Positions 1-7,361 of a stretch of DNA of 12,362 bases are shown here, one piece after another; position 1 is the stretch's first letter, and every line of letters begins with the position of its first letter. The DNA comes from JAYGED01 sp046582565. Lineage in GTDB: Bacteria > Pseudomonadota > Alphaproteobacteria > JAAXGF01. The DNA is taken from the NCBI GenBank assembly GCA_046582565.1, contig JAYGED010000042.1, positions 1 through 12,362 of the forward strand, in the 5' to 3' direction. The translations under genes were made by a program, and so were the position numbers. The notes beneath the pieces were generated by a model. That model made no database searches and had not been told where the DNA came from. It saw nothing but the letters and a program-made list of their open reading frames with translations.

Positions 1-40
1 GTCCGCCCATGTCTATGCTCCCACTGTTTGGAAACTTGAA

Positions 41-912
41 TCACATAACGGGGGTTTTGTGAATCCCTTTTATGAGTACATGGCCTAGCTTCCCTGCGAC
101 GTGTACTACACTCCCGCGCTTTTGATATAGGTCTCGTATTATATTGTAGGATCTGTCTCGCTCAGACCGCGACGAACTGACAAATCCAGAGAGTGCCTGG
201 GCGATTGCCTTGGCCTTATGTTGCGCCGATCCTAAGTCGAACAGGGTCTCTATTGCGGTCCAAATAAGCACAGTGCTCAACTCAACAGTTGGGCACCATG
301 AAGCTTCATCGTAAACGCTGAAAGCGCGGAAAAACCGATCTTCATGATAAAGACGTGCTGCGGTCGGCAATAGGTCGCGAATAAATTCCAAATCATCCAC
401 GGAAGCCTGAATGCGTGTTCCTTTAAATAGGCCGTGGTGATTGTAAATAGGCCGTGGTGATTGTTTGCTCCCTCGAATGCGGTCGCTATTGCTTCCTTCT
501 CGTTATGTCTCATTGCATTGAACGACATGTTTCCTAGAGCCGCCAACCGCACAGGCGCATCAATTTTCAGTCGGCAAAGAGCCGCAACGAGCCATGCAGT
601 TAAAGAAGTCGTAAAGCCATCAAATCTACCATTTTCCCTGACACATAGTTCTACCCGACTTTCAAACGAGAAGCCGCCACGAACGGCGACCCAAGGGCCA
701 GGGTGATGAGTGCCAGGAGAAACCGGAGGACCGAAGGCAATCATTGGCGCAGCGAACATGTCTACGTGAGTTTGGAATAGTTCAAGATCAAGTGATAACT
801 GGTATGATTTATTTGGTAATTCAAATCCAGTCAGACACCCATAAAGAGGAGTTTGATCGCGATTGAAAGACTGCTTTGCTGTGAGGCGCTTTTCATCATC
901 GCTTGGGCTCAT
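41..912 (-). pseudogene. Frameshifted gene for a HEPN-like (Apea-like) C-terminal domain protein
   Basis: Two overlapping minus-strand frames together look like one gene. The first starts at the ATG at 912 and reads about 156 residues to the phenylalanine before the repeat. The second, ending at the TGA at 41-43, carries the C-terminal part. They are put out of frame by an exact 20-bp tandem duplication at 424-463. Removing one copy fuses them through KGTRIQASVDDLEF into one 283-residue protein, with no other lesion seen. The C-terminal part is helical and contains KRGSVVH (codons near 101-118), matching the R-x4-H pattern of HEPN ribonuclease folds. It also has the WTAIETLFDL and RSYNIIRDLY spacing seen in Apea-like HEPN domains. 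The N-terminal half is not recognised. HEPN proteins often act in defence or toxin systems, but no partner gene is visible. As it stands the gene would give a truncated product with a shifted 55-residue tail. Family assignment is by pattern only; the frameshift is read directly. Confidence 0.7.
424..463. repeat. Exact 20-bp tandem duplication inside the HEPN-like gene
   Basis: The unit taaataggccgtggtgattg occurs twice head to tail (424-443 and 444-463), and the base after it continues the period. Twenty is not a multiple of three, so the second copy shifts the reading frame of the minus-strand gene. The translation on either side becomes continuous when one copy is removed. This points to a recent slippage event, or possibly a reversible on/off switch. 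An assembly artefact is also possible. Confidence 0.95.
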
Positions 913-998
913 ATGTGACGTCTGCCCCGTTTTATGGAAACTTTATCAGTCAAGCCTATTTAACTTCTGCCGCTTGGTCCATGAGATTCCATATTCCA

Positions 999-1034
999 GA
1001 TTCCGGGGACACCATACTTAATTATGTGTGAATC
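999..1034. repeat. Imperfect stem-loop, possible mobile-element remnant
   Basis: Arms GATTC (999-1003) and ACAC (1009-1012) pair with GTGT (1026-1029) and GAATC (1030-1034), leaving CGGGG bulged on the left. The text attccggggacaccatac resembles short sequences I remember near REP-associated transposase (RAYT/Y1) genes in many proteobacteria. No transposase is present here. The surrounding 913-1123 spacer is AT-rich and has no convincing gene. The similarity is from memory and unverified. Confidence 0.3.
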
Positions 1035-1050
1035 AGGATCAGGACTTGCG

Positions 1051-1078
1051 TTGCCATATTCTAGATACTGATTTTATT
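1051..1078 (+). promoter_or_regulatory. Possible promoter for the GNAT gene
   Basis: TTGCCA at 1051-1056 matches the -35 consensus at five of six positions. After a 16-nt spacer, TTTATT at 1073-1078 matches the -10 box at four of six. It lies about 45 bp before the acetyltransferase ATG in an AT-rich spacer, where such matches arise by chance, so it is only a candidate. Confidence 0.22.
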
Positions 1079-1123
1079 TGTTAATCTCGCAACGCACGCT
1101 CCGCCCCCAAACGGTATTCCCCC

Positions 1124-1654
1124 ATGATCTTCACCACCTCCCGTCTCATCATCCGTAATTACCGCGATACCGACCGCGCCATTCTGTTTGGGATTTCCGC
1201 CAATCCGTTGACGCGGGCCTATCATACGCGGGTGCCGGATCGGGTTGAGAATGATGCTTTTATCGATGCGCAGATTGCCACTCTGAATTCCGTCGGCTGC
1301 GGCTATGCGGTGGTTGAGCGCAAGGAGGATGGGGCTGTGCTTGGGGATGTGGGGATGCGGCCCATGGGAGGCGATATGCCGTTTCCTGACCCTGTGTGCT
1401 ACGACATCGGCTGGATGCTGGACCCGCAGTATTTCGGCCAGGGCTATGCCACCGAGGCGGCCCTGGGTTGGCTCGGCCATGATTTCCGGGATCCGCAGCC
1501 GGGCGAAGTGGTCTCCTTTGCGGCGGCGGCCAATCTGCCCTCGATCGGGGTTATGGAGCGCATCGGCATGAAGCGTGACGCGGCGCTCGATTTCGATCAT
1601 CCCGGGGTGGCGGCGGGCCATCCCCTGCGGCCCCAGGTGGTTTATACTGTCTAG
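1124..1654 (+). CDS. GNAT family N-acetyltransferase (RimJ/RimL-like)
   Basis: This 176-residue protein has the layout of the RimJ/RimL branch of GNAT acetyltransferases, which move an acetyl group from acetyl-CoA to an amine. It opens with TSRLIIRNYRDTD (5-17), the typical first strand and helix. The acetyl-CoA pyrophosphate loop is QYFGQGYATEA (102-112, Q-x-x-G-x-G/A), and ANLPSIGVMERIGM (136-149) is the later motif containing the conserved asparagine and the helix common to this branch. The length is normal and the gene looks intact. The substrate cannot be told from sequence; members modify ribosomal protein N-termini, antibiotics or small amines. No clear Shine-Dalgarno precedes the ATG, but the protein start aligns well with the family. 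It converges on the hydroxyacid dehydrogenase, with 21 bp between the stop codons and no obvious terminator there. Confidence 0.88.
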   Translation: MIFTTSRLIIRNYRDTDRAILFGISANPLTRAYHTRVPDRVENDAFIDAQIATLNSVGCGYAVVERKEDGAVLGDVGMRPMGGDMPFPDPVCYDIGWMLDPQYFGQGYATEAALGWLGHDFRDPQPGEVVSFAAAANLPSIGVMERIGMKRDAALDFDHPGVAAGHPLRPQVVYTV

Positions 1655-1675
1655 GCTGGGTGCTGATTCTTACGC

Positions 1676-2635
1676 CTATACGATCTGGCTAAGCAATTCG
1701 CTTTCGCCGCTCGCCAGGCGCTTAAGATTTTCCGCCAGTATATCGATTACATTTTTTTCATAAGCCTGGGTCTCGCCGCCGGTGTGCGGGGTGATGATGA
1801 CATTCTCGAGGCCCCAGAGTTTGGATGTGGCGGGCAGGGGTTCCGGATCGAACACATCCAGGCCGGCGCCGGCAATGCGGTCCTCCGCCAGGGCCGCCAC
1901 CAGGGCCGCCTCATCGACCACCGGGCCGCGGGCGAGGTTGATCAGATAGGCCGAGCTTTTCATGGCCGCCAGGGCGGGACCATTCATCAGGCCCCGGGTC
2001 TGATCGGTGAGCGGGCAGGTGAGCGCCACCATGTCCGCCTCGGCCAGCGCCTCGATGAATTCATCCGGGCCCCGCACCGCATCGACATGATCGGGCGCAT
2101 GGGCGGTGTCGCGTTTGATCCCGATGACCCGCATGTCGAACGCCTTGGCGAGGCGCGCCAGCCGTCCGCCGATAGCGCCCAGGCCGTAGATCAGCAGGGT
2201 GCGGCCCGCCAGTTCGTCCTCGCGCTTGGGAATATCCGAGATCATGCCGCGCCATTCGCCCCTGTGCTGGCGGTCGCGGGCGGTGTGTAGCTGGCGGGTG
2301 AGCGACAGGATCATCGCCATGCCGTGGTCCGCCACGGCGTTGCGGTTTATGCCGCTGGAATTGCACAGCTTTATGCCACGGGCGCCAATGGCCTCGATAT
2401 CGAAGCTGTCATAACCGACGGCGCCCACATGGATATATTTCAGGTTCGGCGCGGCGTCGAGAAACTCATTGCGCCAGAACCCGGACCCGATGAAGACATC
2501 CGCCCGGCTGATCTGCGCGGCGGTATCCTGTGCCGTCCAGGTCTGAAATATGGTGCCCGTCAGGCCGCGCTCGCGGTAGCAGGCCTTGAACTGATAGGCG
2601 GAATGGGCAAAATGCAAAATTTTGTATTCAGTCAC
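1676..2635 (-). CDS. D-2-hydroxyacid dehydrogenase (NAD(P)-dependent)
   Basis: This cytosolic 319-residue oxidoreductase of the D-isomer-specific 2-hydroxyacid dehydrogenase family interconverts 2-oxo acids and D-2-hydroxy acids. The Rossmann loop is GLGAIG (151-156). The catalytic trio is present: Arg236 in NLARGPVVDE, Glu265 in DVFDPEP and His284 in TPHTGG. The N-terminal part (1-100) is the split substrate-binding domain, with the GAVGYDSFDI segment. Substrate specificity (glyoxylate, hydroxypyruvate, phosphoglycerate or other) cannot be decided, and no C-terminal ACT domain is present, so it is not a typical SerA. The start is a GTG, the first usable codon after the upstream stop. It lies 12 bp behind the SDR gene on the same strand and probably shares its transcript. 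Confidence 0.9.
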   Translation of the reverse strand: MTEYKILHFAHSAYQFKACYRERGLTGTIFQTWTAQDTAAQISRADVFIGSGFWRNEFLDAAPNLKYIHVGAVGYDSFDIEAIGARGIKLCNSSGINRNAVADHGMAMILSLTRQLHTARDRQHRGEWRGMISDIPKREDELAGRTLLIYGLGAIGGRLARLAKAFDMRVIGIKRDTAHAPDHVDAVRGPDEFIEALAEADMVALTCPLTDQTRGLMNGPALAAMKSSAYLINLARGPVVDEAALVAALAEDRIAGAGLDVFDPEPLPATSKLWGLENVIITPHTGGETQAYEKNVIDILAENLKRLASGESELLSQIV

Positions 2636-2647
2636 CGTGATGCACCA

Positions 2648-3409
2648 TCAATCGATGCTGATGCCGCCGTCGACCACCATGGCGGCGCCGGTCATGAAGC
2701 TCGCATCATCCGAGGCCAGGAAGAGGATCGCCGCGGCGATCTCTTCGGGCCTGCCCAGGCGGCCCATGGGGGTCTCCTCGGCAATGGCGATCAGGGCGGC
2801 TTCGCGGTCCTCGCGCCCGCTCGCGAGGAGCGGCGTATCCACCGGCCCGGGGCAGACGGCGTTGATCCGGATGCCGTCGCGCGCATGGTCCAGGGCCATG
2901 GCCTTGGTGAATTGCAAAACCCCCGCCTTGGCCGCGCAATAGGCCGCTTGGTTTCGGGTCGCCACGATGGCGAGTTCCGAAGCGGTGTTGACGATGGCGC
3001 CGCCGCCCTGGCGCTTCATCACCGGTATGGCGGCGCGGCTCATGAAGAATACGGCGCTCAGATCGACCGCCAGGGTGAGGTCCCAGTCGTCGTCGCTCAA
3101 GTCCTCGACGGTGCCGCGGCGGCTCAGGCCGGCGTTGTTGACCAGCACATCGAGGCGGCCGAGATATGACAGGCTCTCATCGAACAGGCGGCGGCAGATA
3201 TCGCGGTCGGCCAGATCGCCGTGCAGGTGGCCGGCCTCGCCGCCGGCGGCGGTAATCGTTTCGGCGGTGGCGCGGCTGCCCGCCTCGTCGAGTCCCGAGA
3301 CCATGACCTGCGCCCCGGCCTCACCGAAGGCGCGCGCCGCGGCGGCGCCGATGCCCGAACTCGCGCCGGTCACCAACACCGCCTTGTCCTCGAAGCGCGC
3401 CGTGCTCAT
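2648..3409 (-). CDS. SDR family oxidoreductase (FabG-like)
   Basis: This 253-residue classical short-chain dehydrogenase/reductase uses NAD(P)H to reduce a ketone or oxidise an alcohol. It has the cofactor motif TGASSGIG (14-21), NNAG (91-94), catalytic Ser144, and YCAAK giving Tyr157 and Lys161. The PGPVDTPL segment and the C-terminal GAAMVVDGG are also typical. At the position of the usual catalytic-tetrad asparagine there is Asp116 (AVDLSAVF), a modest departure. The 3-oxoacyl-ACP reductase role of FabG is unlikely to be meant here, because the gene is not in a fatty-acid cluster. With the following D-2-hydroxyacid dehydrogenase it more likely serves a small catabolic pathway. It is divergent from the DUF3604 gene across a 132-bp spacer that must hold both promoters; I see no clear operator there. 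Confidence 0.9.
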   Translation of the reverse strand: MSTARFEDKAVLVTGASSGIGAAAARAFGEAGAQVMVSGLDEAGSRATAETITAAGGEAGHLHGDLADRDICRRLFDESLSYLGRLDVLVNNAGLSRRGTVEDLSDDDWDLTLAVDLSAVFFMSRAAIPVMKRQGGGAIVNTASELAIVATRNQAAYCAAKAGVLQFTKAMALDHARDGIRINAVCPGPVDTPLLASGREDREAALIAIAEETPMGRLGRPEEIAAAILFLASDDASFMTGAAMVVDGGISID

Positions 3410-3541
3410 GGCGCGCCGATCAGCGTGACCCCGGGGTCGAAATTGATCCCTGGATTGCAGAAGGTTTGGGCTATTTGTGAGTGGCGTATGCTAGATTTCA
3501 TTCCTTAGTATATCGAAGGACAAGAGGGCGAAGAAACCTTC

Positions 3542-5797
3542 TTGAGTCGTAACATGCCGCATTCGACATATCTGCCCGAGAAAATGGGGACGGCCACGGT
3601 ATCACCCACCGGGCGGTTCGAGGCCGGGTCGTTTCAGGAATTCACCGTGACCTATACGGCTGGCTATTTCGGCATCGACGACAGCGGCTCCATCAAGGTC
3701 GTTCACCGCTTCGCTTCCGACATGGGGCGCCCCCAGCACAGCGATCCGGCTGCGCCCAACTACACCACGGTAGAGGCCAGCAACGGCGCCGTGCTGCATA
3801 TCGATTACGACGGCAAGCACAACATCCGGCCCTGGGACAAAACCCTCTATATCAGGGTGGTGCGCGGCTATCTGCGCGAAGGCGACCGGATCATCGTGCG
3901 TTTCGGCGACCGGCGGCAGGGCTCGCCGGGCATACGGGTGCAGACCTTCTGTGAGGAGACCTTCGAGTTTCGCGTGCTGACCGACGCCATCGCGACCTGC
4001 GATTACGCCGAATTGCCCGACCAGCCGACCATTGCCATCGTCGCCGGGCCGCCGGTGCTGTTCAAGGCCATCATGCCGACCCTGCGGCGCGCGGGCGAGC
4101 CGTTCAGCCTGCGCATGAAGGGCGAGGATCGGTGGGGCAACCCGTCCGATCTCTGCGACCAGACCTTCACCTTGCGCGCCACCATGGCGGTCGCTGGGTT
4201 GCCGCCGTCGATCAGCTTCGAGCCTGGCTGCTTCACCCTGGAAATCGACGGGCTGGTGGTCGGGGAGGCCGGCGATCTGGTTATCGAGCTGCTCGATAAC
4301 GAGGGCGTTCCGGTGGCGCGCTCGAACCCCTGCCGCTTCGTTCCCGAGGCAGCACTGCTGCCCTATTGGGGAGACCTGCACGGCCAATCGGAAGAAACCA
4401 TCGGCACCAATTCGGCGCGCGATTTTTATGAGTTTGCCCGCGACAAGGCGTTCCTCGATATCTGCGTCCATCAGGGCAACGATTTCCAGATCACCAATGC
4501 GTTCTGGGCCTGGCTCAACGAGCTTTCCGCCGAGTTCACGCAAGACGACCGCTTCATCGTCTTCCCCGGCTGGGAATGGTCCGGCAACACCGGGCTCGGC
4601 GGCGACAGAAACGTCCTGCATATGCACGAAGGACGTCAGATTCACCGCTCGTCCCACGCCCTGGTGGAAGACCTGTCCGATCTGCATACGGACGCCAATT
4701 CAGCCCATGACCTGTTCGAGGCCCTGGCCGGCGAGGACTGCGTCGTGTTCGCCCATATCGGCGGGCGCTATGCCGACATCAAGATGGCCCATGACGAGCG
4801 TCTGGAGAAGGCGGTGGAGGTGCATTCCGCCTGGGGCACCTTCGAATGGTTGATCGAGGATGCCCTGGAGCAGGGCTATCGCGTCGGCATCGTGTCCAAT
4901 TCAGACGGCCATAAGGGACGGCCCGGCGCCTCGCACCCGGGGGCTACCAGCTTCGGCTCCTACGGCGGGCTGAGTTGCGTCCTGGCGCCGGCCTTCACCC
5001 GGGCCGGCATCATGGACGGCCTGAAGGCGCGCCACCATTACGGCACCACGGGCAGCCGTGTGCTGCTCGATACCCGCGCCCTGTTCGACAGTCCGGCTAA
5101 GAAATTCTCCGATGATCCGAAACTGGGCGATGTCACCTCAGAGAAAGCCTCTGAGGCTATCATGGGCGATATCCTCAGCTCCAGCGACGCCGATGTGACC
5201 TTCAGGGTCGATGTTCACGGCCCCTCGCCCATCGAGCGTATCGATATCCGCAACGGCCTTGAGACCGTGGAGGTCTTTCGGCCCTATAGCGAGGCGGACC
5301 TGGGGCGGCGCATCCGTATTCTGTGGGAAGGCTCCGAATACAGAGGCCGGGGGCGCGAGACTATCTGGGACGGCCATGGCGAGATCACCGGCAACAGCTT
5401 TGAGAAGCTGACCCCGATCAACCGCTATAACCAGGATCGGCGCTTCGAGCAGACGGCGCCCGGCCGGATCGAATGGAGCGCGCTGACCACCGGCGGCTTC
5501 GGCGGTTTCGACGCGCTGCTTGATGATCCGCTGGCCGGAACCCTGAAAATTCGCACCGCCCTGGTCAATCAGGACATCGCCATTGCGGACATCGGCCGCG
5601 ACGAGATCATCTTCGCCAACGGCGGCATCGACCGGCGCATTCGGATTTTCCGCCTGCCCGACGAAAACCCGCATTACTCAACCACCCTGGAGCGGCGCAT
5701 GACGCTTGCCGATGACCGGGACAACGCCCTCTATGTGCGGGTTACCTTCGAGGACGGCCATTTTGCCTGGTCCAGCCCGATCTATATCTTCCGCTAG
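3542..5797 (+). CDS. DUF3604 domain protein, PHP-like putative metal-dependent hydrolase
   Basis: This large 751-residue protein belongs to the uncharacterised DUF3604 family. Residues 1-265 form a beta-rich N-terminal region. The family core starts at PYWGDLHGQSEET (about 274-286). His280, His310 (CVHQGND), GWEW (343-346), His405 (FAHIGG), Glu427 with His429 (VEVHSAW), SNSDGH (452-457) and RHHYGTTG (497-504) are spaced like the metal ligands of PHP-type phosphoesterases. This suggests a metal-dependent hydrolase, but no substrate is known. The last 240 residues are again beta-rich. No signal peptide is seen. I took the TTG at 3542 because GAGGG (3524-3528) precedes it by 13 nt; an ATG four codons on (3554) is a fair alternative. 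The stop lies 11 bp before the first DUF1538 gene, so it is likely the first gene of that operon. Confidence 0.85.
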   Translation: MSRNMPHSTYLPEKMGTATVSPTGRFEAGSFQEFTVTYTAGYFGIDDSGSIKVVHRFASDMGRPQHSDPAAPNYTTVEASNGAVLHIDYDGKHNIRPWDKTLYIRVVRGYLREGDRIIVRFGDRRQGSPGIRVQTFCEETFEFRVLTDAIATCDYAELPDQPTIAIVAGPPVLFKAIMPTLRRAGEPFSLRMKGEDRWGNPSDLCDQTFTLRATMAVAGLPPSISFEPGCFTLEIDGLVVGEAGDLVIELLDNEGVPVARSNPCRFVPEAALLPYWGDLHGQSEETIGTNSARDFYEFARDKAFLDICVHQGNDFQITNAFWAWLNELSAEFTQDDRFIVFPGWEWSGNTGLGGDRNVLHMHEGRQIHRSSHALVEDLSDLHTDANSAHDLFEALAGEDCVVFAHIGGRYADIKMAHDERLEKAVEVHSAWGTFEWLIEDALEQGYRVGIVSNSDGHKGRPGASHPGATSFGSYGGLSCVLAPAFTRAGIMDGLKARHHYGTTGSRVLLDTRALFDSPAKKFSDDPKLGDVTSEKASEAIMGDILSSSDADVTFRVDVHGPSPIERIDIRNGLETVEVFRPYSEADLGRRIRILWEGSEYRGRGRETIWDGHGEITGNSFEKLTPINRYNQDRRFEQTAPGRIEWSALTTGGFGGFDALLDDPLAGTLKIRTALVNQDIAIADIGRDEIIFANGGIDRRIRIFRLPDENPHYSTTLERRMTLADDRDNALYVRVTFEDGHFAWSSPIYIFR

Positions 5798-5808
5798 AGC
5801 TGGCAACA

Positions 5809-6543
5809 ATGTTCGCAGGATTCATCTCATTCGGCCGATTGATACTCGGCACCCTCCGGGATTTGACGCCGATTATTCTGGTCATCGCGTTCTTCCAGAT
5901 CGTCGTGCTCGAGCAGCCGTTTCCCAATCTGGAGACGGTGCTGGGTGGGCTGCTGCTGGTGATGATCGGGCTGGCGCTGTTCATTCAGGGTCTCGAGATG
6001 GGCCTCTTCCCGCTCGGCGAATCCATGGCCACCGCCTTTGCCCGCAAGGGCAGTCTGGCCTGGTTGCTGGCCTTCGCCTTTGCCCTGGGCTTCGGCGTCA
6101 CTGTGGCCGAACCGGCGCTCATCGCGGTTGCCGGCGAGGCGGCCTCGGCGGCGGTCGAGGCCGGGCTGATCGCCGGTGACGAGGTGGCGCACGCAAATTA
6201 CGCCGCCGGATTGCGCTATACGGTCGCTGGCTCGGTCGGGGTGGCGCTGGTGCTCGGCGTCTTTCGTATCGTCAAGGGCTGGCCGATTCACTATTTCATC
6301 ATCGGCGGCTATCTCCTGGTGTCGGTGATCACCGGCTTCGCGCCGGACGAGATCGTCGGCATCGCCTATGACGCCGGCGGGGTCACCACCTCGACGGTCA
6401 CCGTGCCCCTGGTCGCCGCCCTTGGCGTCGGCCTGGCCTCGTCGATCAGAGGGCGCAACCCGATGATCGACGGCTTCGGTCTGATCGCCTTCGCCAGCCT
6501 GATGCCGATGATCTTCGTGCTGATCTACGGGATGCTGTTCTGA
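5809..6543 (+). CDS. DUF1538 membrane protein A
   Basis: This is a 244-residue, very hydrophobic inner-membrane protein of the DUF1538 family. About six or seven membrane segments can be drawn: near 18-35, 43-64, 82-108, 136-153, 160-177, 192-212 and 222-243. Diagnostic stretches are GLALFIQGLEMGLFPLG (54-70), VAEPAL (99-104), GGVTTSTVTVPLVAALG (190-206) and IDGFGLIAFASLMPM (220-234). The Gly/Thr/Ser-rich hairpin in the middle looks like a pore or substrate re-entrant loop. The function is uncharacterised; a transporter or channel role is an inference from topology and neighbours. Many DUF1538 proteins, as I recall, carry two such units in one chain, whereas here the second unit is the next gene. 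The stop TGA overlaps the next ATG by one base, which implies translational coupling. Confidence 0.88.
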   Translation: MFAGFISFGRLILGTLRDLTPIILVIAFFQIVVLEQPFPNLETVLGGLLLVMIGLALFIQGLEMGLFPLGESMATAFARKGSLAWLLAFAFALGFGVTVAEPALIAVAGEAASAAVEAGLIAGDEVAHANYAAGLRYTVAGSVGVALVLGVFRIVKGWPIHYFIIGGYLLVSVITGFAPDEIVGIAYDAGGVTTSTVTVPLVAALGVGLASSIRGRNPMIDGFGLIAFASLMPMIFVLIYGMLF

Positions 6544-7361
6544 TGGAGGCTGGCCTGCCACGCATCGCCGATAGCCTGATGGACACCCTGATCGACGTTC
6601 TGCCGATCATCGTCGTGCTGTTCGGATTTCAGGCGCTGGTCCTGCGCGAGCGCCTGCCCAACCTGCGCCGTACGGTTATCGGCCTGATCTATGTGGTGAT
6701 CGGTCTGGCGCTGTTCCTGGTCGGCCTCGAACAATCTCTGTTTCCCATCGGCAAGATCATGGCCGAGCAGCTCGGCTCCTTCGCCTTCGTCCACGGCCAC
6801 CCGGACGACGGTTTGTCCATCATCCTGTGGCATGACTATTTCTGGCTCTATCTGTTCGCCGCGACGATCGGTTTTTCGACCACCATCGCCGAGCCTTCAC
6901 TGATGGCCGTCGCCATGAAGGCGCGCGAGGTCTCGGGCGGCGCGGTCAACCCCTGGGGCCTGCGCATCGCCGTGGCGGTCGGTGTCTCCATGGGCGTCGC
7001 CCTGGGTTGCTTCCGCATCGTCACCGGCACGCCGTTGCCCTATTACATCATGCTGGGCTATGGCCTGGTTATCGTGCAAACCGTGCTGGCGCCCAAGGCG
7101 ATCATCCCGCTTGCCTTCGACACCGGCGGGGTGACGACCTCGACGGTCACCGTACCGCTGGTTGCCGCCCTGGGCCTCGGCCTGGCCTCGACCATCCCCG
7201 GCCGCAGCCCGCTTATCGACGGCTTCGGCCTGATTGCTTTCGCCAGTTTATTTCCAATGATTACCGTAATGGGCTATGCCCAATTCAGCGCTTGGCGCCA
7301 TCGCCGTGCGGCCCACGGGCCGGACGATGACGGCGCCAAGCCCAAGGAGGATGTGACATGA
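6543..7361 (+). CDS. DUF1538 membrane protein B
   Basis: This second DUF1538 membrane protein has 272 residues. It is related to its upstream neighbour along its whole length: GLALFLVGLEQSLFPIG (54-70), IAEPSL (115-120), GGVTTSTVTVPLVAALG (195-211) and IDGFGLIAFASLFPM (225-239) align one to one. It differs by an extra 15 or so residues around 80-97, containing HGHPDDG, and a hydrophilic charged tail (251-272) rich in Arg, Asp and Lys that should face the cytoplasm. The two proteins probably form a heteromer or a two-part pore, and the tail could be the contact for the PII-like protein encoded next. The start overlaps the previous stop (TGATG) and the end overlaps the PII-like start (ATGA). 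No enzymatic motif is visible. Confidence 0.88.
   Translation: MEAGLPRIADSLMDTLIDVLPIIVVLFGFQALVLRERLPNLRRTVIGLIYVVIGLALFLVGLEQSLFPIGKIMAEQLGSFAFVHGHPDDGLSIILWHDYFWLYLFAATIGFSTTIAEPSLMAVAMKAREVSGGAVNPWGLRIAVAVGVSMGVALGCFRIVTGTPLPYYIMLGYGLVIVQTVLAPKAIIPLAFDTGGVTTSTVTVPLVAALGLGLASTIPGRSPLIDGFGLIAFASLFPMITVMGYAQFSAWRHRRAAHGPDDDGAKPKEDVT

Noticed and set aside
461..706. Plus-strand 81-residue frame in the left AT-rich part
   Set aside because: It is antisense to the HEPN-like gene, whose frame is supported by the rejoining on deletion of the repeat. No motif or ribosome-binding site supports it.
2324..3169. Plus-strand 281-residue frame across the two dehydrogenase genes
   Set aside because: It spans the junction of two convincing minus-strand genes and has the composition of a GC-rich shadow frame.
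3602..4687. Long minus-strand open frame (361 residues) opposite the DUF3604 gene
   Set aside because: It is antisense to a clear family member, has low-complexity Ala/Arg/Gly/His-rich sequence and no recognisable domain. Long shadow frames are usual in GC-rich DNA.
5136..5156. Perfect 8-bp stem with a 5-nt loop (CCTCAGAG/CTCTGAGG)
   Set aside because: It lies inside the DUF3604 coding region, has no U-tract, and reads through as normal protein sequence. It is probably chance.
5827..6833. Minus-strand frames (244 and 102 residues) opposite the DUF1538 genes
   Set aside because: They are hydrophilic mirror images of transmembrane codons, rich in Asp, His, Gln and Arg, and show no motif.
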